Made by a program: the position numbers and the translations under genes. A stretch of 34,070 bases of DNA from Diplocarpon mali. Taxonomy: Eukaryota; Ascomycota; Leotiomycetes; Helotiales; Drepanopezizaceae. Of this stretch, positions 1 to 10,149 are shown in pieces. Below the pieces are notes generated by a model. That model made no database searches. It had not been told where the DNA came from and worked only from the letters and a program-made list of their open reading frames with translations. Every line of letters begins with the position of its first letter. The stretch's first letter is position 1. Location of the stretch: positions 1 through 34,070 of the forward strand of contig JAENRP010000425.1 in assembly GCA_024741835.1 (NCBI GenBank), given 5' to 3'.

Positions 1-351
1 GATTATATAATATATATTATAAGACCTATCTATCTTAGGTCTTTATATATATCTTAAATAATAAAAGTAGTAGCCCCTACTACTATTAGTAAAGAATATA
101 AAATAATATAGGTCAAGGCAATGGTATATCAATTATTAGTAAACCCTAAGTGCAAGGAAACTAATATATCAAAAGGCCTAAACTAAGGCTATATTATTAT
201 TAAAGGTAAAAGAAAAAAAAGAGTTTTTTTTTTTTTTTTTATATGCTTTTCACCTATAGGCCGGGCCCAGGAGTTAGAAAACGAAATTAGCAAAAAAAAT
301 AAATAGGCTATAGAATTATAAAAATAATTAAAAATAGAACTAACTTAGGTA
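1..351. other. AT-rich region beyond the 3' end of ORF-C, no gene
   Basis: No coding frame is supported. Visible features are a short hairpin at 22-45 (arms AAGACCTA and TAGGTCTT), a run of 17 T at 224-240 (an A tract on the minus strand, about 110 bp downstream of the ORF-C stop), and one copy of the 23-bp palindromic motif at 252-274. The A tract could be a relic poly(A) tail of a minus-strand transcript or simple AT drift; nothing else supports retroposition. Confidence 0.5.
252..274 (-). repeat. 23-bp palindromic motif, copy 1 (beyond ORF-C)
   Basis: The copy starts ACCTATAGGC and ends CAGGAGT, 23 bp in all. It lies downstream of the ORF-C stop, so it is probably not translated, although its minus strand would still read T-P-G-P-G-L-(Q)-V. 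Confidence 0.7.
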
Positions 352-533
352 TTAGTTTTCCTTAGTTCTCTTTAAAGGATAGGGAGAACTATTACTAGAT
401 AATACTCTCTTTGCTAAACGACCACTTCTTCTTATAGCATCGCTATTAGTATTTAATAAAATAGGTCTTAGTATAGTAGGGGCCTTAGTAGTTTAAGCAA
501 ATGCTAATATACTTTAGCAGCTTCTACTAATAG

Positions 534-618
534 TGTCGTGTATAATACCGCTCGGCCAAAATGTGAATCCACACCTTAGGGCGCGTACTAGCATATTTAG
601 CCTATTTTCTATACAATA
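534..618 (-). repeat. TRIM 3' LTR (left copy)
   Basis: This 85-bp terminal repeat matches 957-1041 with mostly transition differences. It begins TGTCGTG and ends CAATA, where the partner ends AACA, consistent with C-to-T change. The flanking target base set is AATAG at 529-533. Confidence 0.85.
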
Positions 619-941
619 CACCCCCTAGGTCGCCGGAAGAACAGTTTTTCCGACGGCCTAAGTACTAGCCTAGTCTATAGTAGCGTAGATGTGGCGCATA
701 GACCGCTAAGCTAGTAGGAAATAGGTGGTCGGAAGGCCGGAATGCATTTTTCTTCAGCTATACGTCGGACGGCTATCGGACGTCTTTTTACTCAAACCTG
801 TCGAAACTTCTATCGATATAGTCGAAACTGAGTATGATTATTGCCGAGAATTTGAAAAGTGGTTTACTAGTAGAACTTCAAAGCGAGAAACGTCGGCTAA
901 ACCTCGCGCAAGAGGAATGCGAAAAGAATTATCGCTGCGCT

Positions 942-956
942 TATAAGGCTTATAAC
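942..956 (-). promoter_or_regulatory. TRIM primer-binding site
   Basis: On the minus strand, 15 bases next to the LTR read GTTATAAGCCTTATA. The same 15 bases follow the LTR of C2 (from 32226, after one extra G), and C1 carries GGTTATAAGCCC at the same place. The tRNA that would prime here was not identified because RIP has changed the site. Confidence 0.65.
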
Positions 957-1041
957 TATTGTGCATAATACCGCTCAGCCAAAATGTGAATCCATACCTT
1001 AGGGCGCGTACTAGCATATTTAGCCTATTTTCTGCATAACA
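957..1041 (-). repeat. TRIM 5' LTR (right copy)
   Basis: This is the second 85-bp terminal repeat. It ends TGCATAACA and is followed directly by AATAG (1042-1046). In minus orientation it is the upstream LTR and abuts the primer-binding site at 947-956. Confidence 0.85.
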
Positions 1042-1064
1042 AATAGGAAGAGAGACTTATATAG

Positions 1065-1089
1065 TATTATTATTATTATTATTATTATC
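1065..1089. repeat. ATT microsatellite, poly-Asn in ORF-C
   Basis: A run of ATT/TTA triplets on the plus strand reads as AAT (Asn) codons in the ORF-C frame on the minus strand, just before the TRIM insertion site. It lies in the low-complexity C-terminal tail of ORF-C. Confidence 0.8.
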
Positions 1090-1180
1090 ATTATCCTTAA
1101 GGGAATTGTCGGTAATAGAGGAGGGAGAGGCAGGAGATTCTATAGATACTACTTCCTTAATCTTACCCTTTGCTAGATCA

Positions 1181-1203
1181 AGTTGCAGGCCGGGCCTAGG
1201 AGT
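1181..1203 (-). repeat. 23-bp palindromic motif in ORF-C tail
   Basis: The motif runs from AGTTGCAGG to CCTAGGAGT. In the ORF-C frame the minus strand reads TPRPGLQL, at the start of the low-complexity C-terminal tail. ORF-B has a copy at the equivalent place (5075-5097). Confidence 0.75.
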
Positions 1204-2002
1204 TATATTAAGTGTCTTTACATAAGGTTTCTTAATACTATACTTCTTAAATAGAATCGTCTTATTAATTATATTATTAGCTTTAATATTATCTTCTATA
1301 TCTTTAGTCTTTATTTAAGACTTATTACTATATAACTATAGCTTTAGTTATTAAACTAGCTTTTAAGTACTAGTAAAATCTTTAAAAAGTTCTTATTTGT
1401 ACTTCTTTAAATATGCTATTAGCTAAGATATATCTTTTGCGAACAAATCCTTTATAGTTATTACTATTAATAAATCGTTTTATAATCTTCTACTTATAAG
1501 GGCTTCTGATAATAGACTACCTTTCGTTATTCCGATTATTACTTAGAATCTCGCAGAAGATTTATAGACTATGCCCTATCTTGATAATTAAGGCTTCTTT
1601 ATATTAATAGAGTCGATAAGGAAATCTTCTAAATTAGCTTTATTCTTAAGCGTATTATTGCTAATAACTTTTGTATAGTTATTGCTAATAGTAAGAAAAC
1701 CACCCTTCCTAAGCTCTCTATTAGAATCCAGGTTAATAAAAGTGCCTTATCTTATAAATATAAAGAATAGAATAGTCTTATTAAAGATATACTCCTTTAG
1801 AATTATTTTATCCTTAGTATTTAATTCTTTCTATTAAGCTACGCTTTATACTAGGTTTAGCAAGATCTATTAAGAGTTTTTAAAGCAATAGGATATAAGT
1901 ATAAATAACTTATAAGACTTTTCCTATATAGTAAACTCCCTAGTCGATTATTTAATAATAGGAATCATATAATAGTTAATAGTTCTGCTATTAGGAGAAT
2001 TG

Positions 2003-2025
2003 ACCTGCGAGCTAAGCTTAAGAGT
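2003..2025 (-). repeat. 23-bp palindromic motif, middle of ORF-C
   Basis: It runs from ACCTGCGAGC to CTTAAGAGT and encodes RLTLKLSSQV in the ORF-C frame. The match is degenerate at peptide level but keeps the 23-bp span and outer bases. Confidence 0.6.
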
Positions 2026-3232
2026 TAACCTTACGAATCTTAAGTTAGCGTTAATCTTAATAGAAATAATTCGTAAATAGTAGTTAATACTTATAAGTTG
2101 TATAGGCTTAGGATATACTACTAACTTATATAAAGAATTATAATAAGTTAATAGAGCACTAAGATATAGACTATAGTATATCCTTAAGGTCTGCTATATT
2201 AAGCTATAAGTTATATTATAAAGAAAGGTAGAAGGAGGAGAAGGCTTTTTATTAAAGGTTCGGAAATGATATTAGTATATTTATAGCTCTTCTTATACTA
2301 ATATTAAAAAGGAATTCTTTTTATAATTACTAGTACTATATATGCGTATAGTATTTAAGAAGGTATAACTTAATAACTTAGGTATATTTAAGAAACCTTT
2401 AGTGCAAAGCGATATTAGGGTGTCCTTAGTTAGTATAGTCTTATACTAAGCGGGGGTCCAAGCGATATTATAAAATAATTTAAAGGCCTTAGGTGCTACT
2501 CTAAACTTAGAGAAACCTAATAATATATCTTTCTTAATTTAATTAGCCCTTCTATTATTAGTAATTATAATTGCATAATTTCTAAGGTATAATAAGAATA
2601 AAGTCAGGTTAGGTATAGTGTAAAATTTATATATATCAAAGGAAACTTACTTATTAGTCAGAGATACTATTATTAGCCTATAATATTATATATATTATGA
2701 TTTATATAGAGTATAAAATTTTTCGAAACTAAAGTCCTTAAATATCCTTATTACAAATTTGCTTAATTATATCTTTATCTTTAATATTACTACAATTTTG
2801 AATCTATTGCTATATTAAAGTATTATCTTAATATTAAGGGAAACTTTATAGCACTTTATAAAGATAATTATTATACTATTTTCTGGCTTTTCTTTAAGGA
2901 TATAGTAGGCGCCCTTCGATTTCTTATACTTAATAAAGAAATGCATAATATTATCTATAGAAAATTCGTCTTATTATAGCTTTATAATTTATTTAATAGC
3001 TTTTGCTATTGCTTCTTATGCTAGTAAAACTTCTCCTTAACCTTCCTTTTTCAAACGCTTTATTATTGACTTATAGAATTTCAAAACAAATTTTTATAGG
3101 TCTTTAGAAAAGGTCTATATAATATTAGATATATCCTTTTTAGTATTATTAAAAATTTCTATTATATTAGTAATAGGGTTATTCTCTTTATCTATCAGAT
3201 CATCTTTAGAGTCTATATTATTATATATAATA

Positions 3233-3255
3233 ACCTATAGGCCAGGATTATAAGT
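3233..3255 (-). repeat. 23-bp palindromic motif in ORF-C
   Basis: It runs from ACCTATAGGC to TTATAAGT and encodes KLTYNPGLQV in frame. It follows the N-terminal conserved region of ORF-C, 186 bp from the next copy at 3419. Confidence 0.7.
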
Positions 3256-3418
3256 CAACTTCTTTACTACTAGTATTCTAAGTGTTTAGGGTATCTTTAG
3301 GAATAGTAAATCAAACTCATCTAAGTCTAATAATTAGTAATTATAATAGTTAGCTATTTAAGTTCTAGGTATTATAAGCACCTTTAGCTTAGGAATATCC
3401 TCCTTATATAGTACTTCT

Positions 3419-3441
3419 ACTTATAGGCTAGGCCTATAAGT
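3419..3441 (-). repeat. 23-bp motif, perfect 10-bp palindrome
   Basis: This copy has perfect 10-bp arms, ACTTATAGGC and GCCTATAAGT, around the centre TAG. In the ORF-C frame the minus strand reads KLTYRPSLQV. It is the clearest evidence that the element is a palindrome at DNA level and not only a peptide repeat. Confidence 0.85.
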
Positions 3442-4330
3442 CAATTTAGGCTCACTTATTAATTCTACTATTATTAGTAGTAACTTTAAGATAGTAGGTA
3501 TAATAAATTCCTATCTCTCTGTTTTATTATCGAAGTAGTTTATAGTATACTTAGCTAGATATATCATCTTATCTTTTATAATAAGTAAACTATATTAAGA
3601 CTATTATAGGCTAAGGGTATTTAGAATGGTTTGATCCAAAAGTGCTAAATTGTTGTGCTATAATAGAGTATCTTTTATTATCTGAATAGCCAAGTGTATA
3701 ATAGTACTCGAGAAACCTATAAATTTTCTGCCTTGCGTACTATTTCCCTATAGCTTTTTTATACCCTCTTAGATGGTAAAACGATTTAATACCTATATGG
3801 CCTTTGCTATTAGTTAGTATGTTTTAAAAATTTTGCCAAGCCCCTATAAGGCGTTATTAGTAGTAATATCAATTATAAAGTATATTTGAAAAAGTGTACT
3901 ATAAGTACTATTTATAAACTGCAATAATCTTTTTATACACTTATTTTTCTTATCTCGATTCTTTTAAAATAGATCGACTGAATTAGTATACCTTTGATAT
4001 TCCTATAGAAACTTTTCATAATCGATTCCCTTTGTCTTAAGCTTATTCTTGAGAAAATCATTAAAGCCTAAAAATCCTTCTTCAACTGTAGAGATTCTGT
4101 AGTTTAATACTTTAGTAGATGAGTTTAGGAATACCTATTGTTCTATCTTACCTAATATTTTATAAGTGCTTACCATATCTTCTAATAATCTTAGTAACTT
4201 GCCCTTTTATAAAAAGCCACCCTCTAATATTAGCTTATTGCTAGTAGTATTTATTGACTTGCTACCTAAGGCAATAACTGATATATTCTTCTTAAGTATG
4301 GTTCTCTTACTTGAGTTTAGTAGTACTATA

Positions 4331-4845
4331 GTAAAGTATTTGATTGGGATAGGATAATAGAATATATAAAGGCTTATTTAAGAAAGATTAATAAGACAGT
4401 AAGCTTATATTAAGAAAGAATTGATAATAGAAGATAGTAGTAGTAGTATTACTAGTGCTAGTGCTAGGATTTAGTAGGATTATAAAAAGGTAAAAAAAAG
4501 TATGATCATAGTATAAGGAGAGGTTTATTTATAAAGATAGGAATTGCATTAGTGCGCAAAGGAAAAGTGGGTATAAAGAGGCCGAAAGTGGGAATAAAAG
4601 TGGGGTATAACGCATATAAGGATCTACAATTGGTAAATGATAATTATCAAAGGTAAGGATAATATTTTAAAGGTAAGCGTTAGAAAGTTATATATAAAGG
4701 AAATAATTAAGAGATAGATTATATAAAGAATAAAGTAGAGTAAAGAATATATATAAAATAGAATAATAAATAGAGAATAAAAAGGTACTAGTATATAAGA
4801 AGTAGATAATCTTAAAAAAAGATCCAACTCAAATTTATAAGTTCT
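4331..4845. other. Spacer between ORF-C and ORF-B, no gene recognised
   Basis: About 515 bp of AT-rich sequence lie between the ORF-B stop and the start of ORF-C similarity. A frame continuing past the ORF-B stop (4624-4827, minus) is dominated by Ile, Leu, Tyr and Phe, as expected from random AT-rich DNA, and I do not call it a gene. A slightly less altered patch at 4550-4600 has G-rich AAAGTGGG repeats. No LTR pair, terminal inverted repeat or target duplication was found around ORF-B. Confidence 0.5.
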
Positions 4846-5074
4846 TTAAATGGTTTTCTCTAAAGGTAATAGGCTAGATTCTCCAGATTACTCAACTTAA
4901 TTATCAGTTCTATTATCACTTTAGAGTCTTCTTCTCTTGCGTTAGTTCTTACCTCTTAGCGATTTCTCTAATTCCGGTGCCTCTATTAAAGGAACCTCTA
5001 TTTATACCCCTAGGTTTAGTAGCCGAAGTTTATCCAAACTATCTCATAGGCTAAAGCTAGCCGAGTCTAACCTT

Positions 5075-5097
5075 ACTCGCAAGCCAGGCTCGCGAGT
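5075..5097 (-). repeat. 23-bp palindromic motif in ORF-B tail
   Basis: Outer arms ACTCGC and GCGAGT are exact inverted repeats. In the ORF-B frame the minus strand reads TREPGLRV, matching the position of TPRPGLQL in the ORF-C tail. Confidence 0.8.
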
Positions 5098-5959
5098 CAG
5101 TCTTGGCGTTTCTAAGCTTAAGGGTAAAAACAGGAGATTGGTTCTTAAATTAGGGTTTAATACTATTCTAGCATCTCAGTTTATCTCCTTTCCGAATTTT
5201 CTTATAATAATGCCTTTATTAATTAATATATTAGGCTCTTAGATAGCATTTACTTTATCGCATTGTCCTTAAGACTTAAGTTTATAAAGAAGCGACTTAG
5301 TATTTATAATATTCGTTTAGGCTTTAATAAGGGCGTTAAAGAGCTTCTAATTATATTTTATAAGGTGAATTTTCAATTTATCTTTATTAAGAAGAAATAA
5401 CTCCTATACTTTGATTATAACTAATAGATCCGTCTAAGAGCATTAACTAATAATAGCTTTAAAAAGGCTGCTGCAGTTCTTAAGATAAAAAGCTGCCTTA
5501 AAAGGTATAGCAGTTCTACTTATATTAATCTATTAAGGTACTAAGGGTTGCTTTAAAGTAGAGATTAAAAAGACGAGATTAGAGATTTGAATTTCATTTT
5601 CTAAGGTATTCTTATTGCAAATAGCTATATAGTTATTGCAAAAGGCTATAAAACCATTAGTCTTATAAGAATTGTCCGAAAGCATTTTAAAAAGGTATCC
5701 CTATTTTATTATTACTATAATTGGATTGCTATTATTAGTAATAGGTCGTAAGATCTCCTTTTGCTTTAATTTTACAATTATTTAAGCTAGTTGAGATTTT
5801 AAACTAAGTGCTTAGGAAGTCTATCGACTTATCTTCTTTATAAATAGAGTAAGTTTTATATTTGATTAAAAGCCGATCTACCTATTAAGGCTTCCTAAAG
5901 CAGGTCCTTATCCAATCGGTAGGATTTGATAATCTAAGACTTGCTTTCTAATAAAATTG

Positions 5960-5982
5960 ACTCGCAAGCTAGGACTGCAAGT
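5960..5982 (-). repeat. 23-bp palindromic motif, middle of ORF-B
   Basis: It runs from ACTCGCAAGC to ACTGCAAGT, and the ORF-B frame reads TCSPSLRV. It may be the counterpart of the ORF-C copy at 2003-2025. Confidence 0.7.
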
Positions 5983-7345
5983 AATAATTAGAATTTCTTT
6001 ATTAATAGTACTTATATCTCTCTTTATTAAAACGACTTAATTATAAAGATTAAAGCCAATTAATTAAAGAGGTTTAAGATAGGCTATAAGCTGATAGGTT
6101 CCTTTACTTTTTACTATTATAGCTAAGAGGTAGAGTCTATAGTGCATTTGAAGAACTTATTAAGTAAGATTGAATATTATATTATAAAGAAAATAAGAAG
6201 GTATAGAGGTCGCGCTATCTATAGGGTAGAAGTGATAAAGATATATCTCTACTTCTTATCTTATAATAGAGAGGAATATACTTATAAAAGCACTATTATT
6301 AATAGTAAAATTCTTAGTTAAGAAGCGGCATCCGAAGGGTTCAGGCATCATAATTGACCCTTCTTTTTCTATTTCCTCCTGCTATTTATTGCTTAATAAT
6401 ATTAATAAGAAGGAATTGTTCTATTTAATCAGCTTTAATGCTTTCAAGGCTTTAGGATTAGCCTTGAATTTTATAGCACTTAAAGATGCCTCTATTATCA
6501 ATAGGTTAGATTTGCGTATCTTTAAAAAGATAAAGAATTAATTATTAAGGTAGATTAGAAAAAGATCAATATCTTTTACTATATAAAGAAGTTCGAGGTA
6601 TTTAATAGTTTTATTAATATCAAATCCTTTATAATTAAGACTATAATAAACTAAAAGAGAGCAAATATAAAGGTTGCAAAGTCTTCTCCTTTCGATTCTT
6701 ATGCTAAGAAGATACTGTCGAAAGTGAGTTTTTATAGCAGAAGACACTTGAATATTATATTATTCTTTAAGCTTAAGGTTAAGAATAACCAATTAAAGTA
6801 TATTACTATAATTACAAATGTCCTAATCAATAGATTCCTCTTTACATTCTCTTTCTTATAAGATAAAATAGTCTCGCTTAGTATCTAAGAGATTAGGTTC
6901 TTGACTTTTATAATTATTAAAGAATTGAATAATATCTATAAGGGTGAACTCGTTTAAGATAAGCTATTAAATCTATCTAATAGCTCTTTTAGTTATCTTT
7001 AAAATAATAGGAATAGGATCTTTCCCTATATTATTATTTCTAAAACGGTTATATATAAATATAAAGAAGTCAAGAACTAGCTCCTTTAAGTTATTAAAGA
7101 AGGAGTCTAATTAAGCGCGCAATCCTTTAGTTTCAAATTGCAAATTAGCTAAGGTAGCTATCGAACGATCTATCCTTTTTAAAAGTTGAGCTAAAATAGG
7201 TTATTCAGCTAGAGGAGAGTCCTTTAAAGATTTTAAAAATTCTAAAGAGGCTGCACTAAGCGTTTAAGCAGTTTATTCGGCAGCGGTTTCTAGAATCATT
7301 TTAATAAGAGGCAAGTTAGGTCTAGTTTTAAAATTCTTATTTCTA

Positions 7346-7368
7346 ACTTTTAGTTTAAGACCGCAAGT
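7346..7368 (-). repeat. 23-bp palindromic motif, degenerate, in ORF-B
   Basis: It runs from ACTTTTAG to ACCGCAAGT, 23 bp, and encodes LTCGLKLKV in the ORF-B frame. The palindrome has decayed, but length, outer bases and peptide frame are kept. Confidence 0.5.
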
Positions 7369-8214
7369 TAAATCATATAGTTTAGCACTTATTATATCTT
7401 TAGGCTAAAAGGCGAATTTTAAAGCAGGCTTAACTACAAATAACTAATTCTCTTCTTTATTATTAAAGAAATCTTATTTAAACCCTGATATAAGAGTTTA
7501 GTTTTCTTTTAAAATAAGTAAATTATAAGTAGAAGTGCAAAGCCTTAGCATATTAATAATAGTACTATTAGGTAAGGTAATATCTATAGCCTAATTTGAT
7601 CTTTTTATAGCTCTATCAGCTACTATAAGTACTATATTAGATAGGCCTATAAATCTGCAATTGCGAATTCGATTGCCTTAGAATTTTACTACTCCTTTTT
7701 AAATAATAAAGAAATTGAGAATCTAAATAGCTTTAACTATAGGAGTATTTTCCTTAAGAATTTTTAATAATACTCATCTTCTATTATTAGAATTAATATT
7801 TATTAGGAAATGTGAACAAAATAGGAGTCCTTTCTTATTAATAGTTAAATTATCCAATTATTAAATAGATTCTTCCCTTTTATCTTAGTCTATTTTAAAA
7901 GTATTAGCTAAGGTTATATATTAATCTGCGTCAGCTAAGAATTCCTCTTTAGAGATTCCCTTTAATCTCAATTCTTTAATTAAGAAGTCGTTAAATTAGA
8001 GAATTCCAAAGGCCATTTGGGTTAAAAGGTTACTAATAGCATTTACATAAGCTAAAAGGAGTTTTTATTACTCTATATCTCCTAAGGCTACGTAGGTCGA
8101 TTTAAAGCTCTCTAATAATATAATAGCTCTACTATCTTAAGAGAAGTTTATAACTAGTGCTTATTTATCCCTTATCGCAGTAGATAAAACTATTTATAAG
8201 TTCTTTAAAGGCAT

Positions 8215-8500
8215 ATTACTTATAAAAGATAAAAAGTATAAATAAGAGAGTTTAATAGGATATAAAAATTAAAAGGGCATATAAGCTATAATAGTTTTAC
8301 TATATATATATTAAGGAAATTGGACTTTTTATTTATTATTTAAGAAAAGTAATAGGAATATTATAATTAAAGGCTAATATTAAGAATATAAAATAAGTTA
8401 GAGTAGGTAAGAATTTAAAGTAATTCTAAAAGATCTATATCTTAAATAATAAAGGAGGCGACTTTGCTAAAAATGTAAAAATAAGGATTAAAGGAAAGTA
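8215..8500. other. Spacer between element A and ORF-B, no LTR recognised
   Basis: This stretch should contain the 3' end of element A. I looked for a match to the region beyond A's gag (18900-19360) that would mark an LTR pair and saw none. No coding frame is supported. Confidence 0.4.
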
Positions 8501-8539
8501 GGACAATTGATAAGCTAGGAAATCGTTTAGTATTCCTAC

Positions 8540-10060
8540 TTATATTCTTTAGATATTTTAGGAATAATAACTTAAGGTTGCGATTAGTTAGATATTTTAA
8601 TATTCTTTACTTATAAGACCAGCTTATAGGTTAAGTTGGAAAAATCTTAGTCTTTATCTAAGGGTTTAAAATTGCTTATATCGCTATTAGTTCTTATAGA
8701 AGATTCGGAGGTTATATCAATTTCTAATTCGTCTTCTAAAGGAAATAAGGTCTAATTGCATTAATAAAAGCGCTTTAGTCGATTAGCTGCAAAGGTTCCT
8801 TTAATATCAACTCTATTAAGTTCTTAAAGAGAATAGTATCCCTTTTCTTTCTACTTAGATTTAACCTTAAATAGGCCAAGCTATTTATAGTCAAGTTTAA
8901 TATCTACTAATATATTAATACTTCTTATAATATTATAAACTAAGATAAGATCATCTTTTTAAATAGGATAAGTCTTAAGTACTTTAGAAGTAGCTTACGC
9001 TTTCTTAGCTTTTTCCTAATATTATTTCTTTTATAAGATAATCTCTTTATATCTATATTTTAAAGCTTAAGTTATTAATATCTTATTATAAGCAAATCGG
9101 AACGGTTCTAAATTTGACTATAGTTGAATAATCTTTAAATAGGCTATTGAGATTTAAAAGGAAGCTATGCCTCTCTACTATAGATAAGGAAGAATAGTAT
9201 AACTCTAGTCGGTTTATAAATTATTATTTAATAAGTAAAGAGTATTTTATAAAAGTATTTTATCTAATTCTTAAATCCTCTATAAGTAGCTTTAGATATA
9301 CTATTAAGAATATCATAGTATCCTTATTCTACTACTCTATTAGCTTTCGAGTTATATACTAAGATTTGAACCTACTTAATATTATATTTTCGCAAAAAAG
9401 CTTTAACCACTCCTTTATTTTTAAGACCTCTATTAATAGTTAGCTTACTAAAAAGCCTATAGCGATAGACCACGTCTTCCTAAAGGAACTTTATAATAGA
9501 TTTAAAGTTAGTAGATCTTAAAGGTCGTCCCTTAAGCTATCCTAATAAGTCTTCCTTTATTAGAATAAAGTATATTATCCTATTCTTAATTATTAAAACC
9601 TACGTAATATTAAGGCTAACTTTATAAAAAAGGCCTAATGGCTAGGTTAGGAATAAAGGATTTTCCTTATAATTAGGTTTTCGTTTCTAATAGGAGATGC
9701 AACTCTTTATAAAAGTTTTGCAATCTTTAAAAGAGCCTTTCTAAAAGAATTTTCTTAAGAGTCGATAGTAAGTAGACTTAGCTCTTTAGTGGCCAGTCTT
9801 TTTATAAATATCTTAAATACCCTTAGCTTATAATTTATTATTATTTAAATAGAGCTATATAAGAAATGAGTTATTACTCCTTTTAAATAATCGCTATCTT
9901 TGCATTAGATAAATCAGAGCTTTAGCTTTAAACTTTTGAAAATCCTTAAAAGGAACTATCTTTAATTATCTAAGCGTAACTAAAAATTTTACGATTTCCT
10001 TAGAGTTACTTAAGTAGTTAGGTGATAAAATTCTCTTATTTGACTCACGGGCTAGGACCA
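8540..10060 (-). pseudogene. Element A integrase region (Ty3/gypsy), RIP-decayed
   Basis: The minus strand downstream of the RNase H gives an integrase N-terminal region (FLVTLRQLK...FKDF, near 9850-10010) and then the catalytic region. A C-terminal segment near 8650-8850 reads LDYKQLGLFKV...GYYSL and GTFAANRLKRFY (stops read as Gln), characteristic of the integrase C terminus of a fungal gypsy lineage whose reverse transcriptase carries a DD-x-x-VKG signature. The frame at the integrase N terminus differs from that at the C terminus, so there is at least one indel or a reading error of mine between them. Motif copies at 8609 and 10043 bracket the domain. The protein would have integrated the cDNA; it is inactive here because of many stops. 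Confidence 0.75.
8609..8631 (-). repeat. 23-bp palindromic motif after element A integrase
   Basis: Arms ACTTATAAG and CTTATAGGT are nearly inverted. The minus strand reads NLTYKLVLQV in frame with the integrase C terminus, placing the copy at the end of A's polyprotein. Confidence 0.7.
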
Positions 10061-10065
10061 TAAGT
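10043..10065 (-). repeat. 23-bp palindromic motif between RNase H and integrase of A
   Basis: It runs from ACTCACGGGC to ACCATAAGT. In the pol frame the minus strand reads RLMVLARES, whereas the usual T-x-G-P-S-P-(R)-V peptide is in another frame. The DNA element is therefore not tied to one peptide. Confidence 0.7.
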
Positions 10066-10149
10066 CGAGTCCTTTTAAGGCAATATATTAATAGATAACT
10101 AACTTTGTTCTTTACTTACTTATTAATATCTATTTTATCTTCTTTAATT

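Larger units (their letters stand above)
534..1041 (-). mobile_element. TRIM: 508-bp miniature LTR retrotransposon inserted in ORF-C
   Basis: Two 85-bp direct repeats (534-618 and 957-1041) flank a 338-bp interior, and the whole is bordered by a perfect 5-bp duplication AATAG (529-533 and 1042-1046). Repeat ends follow the LTR rule, TGT...ACA, once RIP-type transitions are allowed. On the minus strand the sequence after the 957-1041 repeat, GTTATAAGCC, matches the primer-binding site of the copia elements C1 and C2, and a G-rich tract (RC of CACCCCCTAGG at 619-629) precedes the other repeat. This fixes the orientation as minus. No protease or reverse transcriptase fits in the interior, so it is non-autonomous. 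The interior keeps many CpG sites and is richer in GC than its surroundings, suggesting later arrival. Confidence 0.85.
352..4330 (-). pseudogene. ORF-C: RIP-decayed large ORF, paralogue of ORF-B, unknown function
   Basis: I do not recognise this protein. One minus-strand frame can be followed from about 4330 to a TAA at 352-354, broken only by scattered TAA/TAG codons at probable Gln positions. The frame is the same at both ends once the 513 bp of TRIM plus duplicated target are removed. The start codon is uncertain; an in-frame ATG at 4174-4176 begins MVSTYKILGKIEQ, but similarity to ORF-B extends upstream of it. Shared segments with ORF-B include KAIQ(V/I)LN, GFxxxxNNY with NTL, and a C-terminal SSxxPLxxT. 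The C-terminal part holds a poly-Asn stretch and a basic RRSGRLAKR segment that could be a nuclear signal. No reverse transcriptase, integrase or zinc knuckle is visible. Four 23-bp motif copies lie inside the ORF. It could be an ORF of an unclassified mobile element or a duplicated host gene. Confidence 0.6.
4846..8214 (-). pseudogene. ORF-B: RIP-decayed 1,122-codon ORF, paralogue of ORF-C
   Basis: One uninterrupted minus-strand frame (3,369 bp, a multiple of three) runs from an ATG at 8212-8214 (MPLKNL) to a TAA at 4846-4848, with internal stops mostly at probable Gln codons and no indel that I can see. The N-terminal region (STYVALGDIEQQ with stops read as Gln, then NDFLIKELRLKGISKEEFL) aligns with STYKILGKIEQQ and NDFLKNKLKTKGIDYEKFL in ORF-C. 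The middle (FNNYK, QQL..EF) and the C terminus (SSLLPLEKT) also align. The tail has a basic GKNQRKRRR-like segment. Three 23-bp motif copies fall in it. There is no visible polymerase, integrase, protease or transposase signature. It lies just downstream of element A's pol, so it could be an extra ORF of an A-like element, a separate mobile element, or a duplicated host gene. Confidence 0.65.

Noticed and set aside
725..946. Plus-strand frame of 73 codons inside the TRIM
   Set aside because: It lies in the interior of a non-autonomous element, on the strand opposite to its primer site and polypurine tract, and has no recognisable domain.
4166..4357. Plus-strand frame of 63 codons
   Set aside because: It is the complement of the ORF-C N-terminal region, whose minus frame matches ORF-B.
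4624..4827. Hydrophobic minus-strand frame of 67 codons resembling a membrane protein
   Set aside because: It runs on past the ORF-B stop, starts from TTG, and consists of Ile/Leu/Tyr/Phe codons expected by chance in AT-rich DNA.
352..8214. ORF-B and ORF-C as LINE or gypsy pol genes
   Set aside because: I read the full minus frames and found no Y-x-D-D equivalent, no RNase H, no integrase zinc site and no endonuclease signature.
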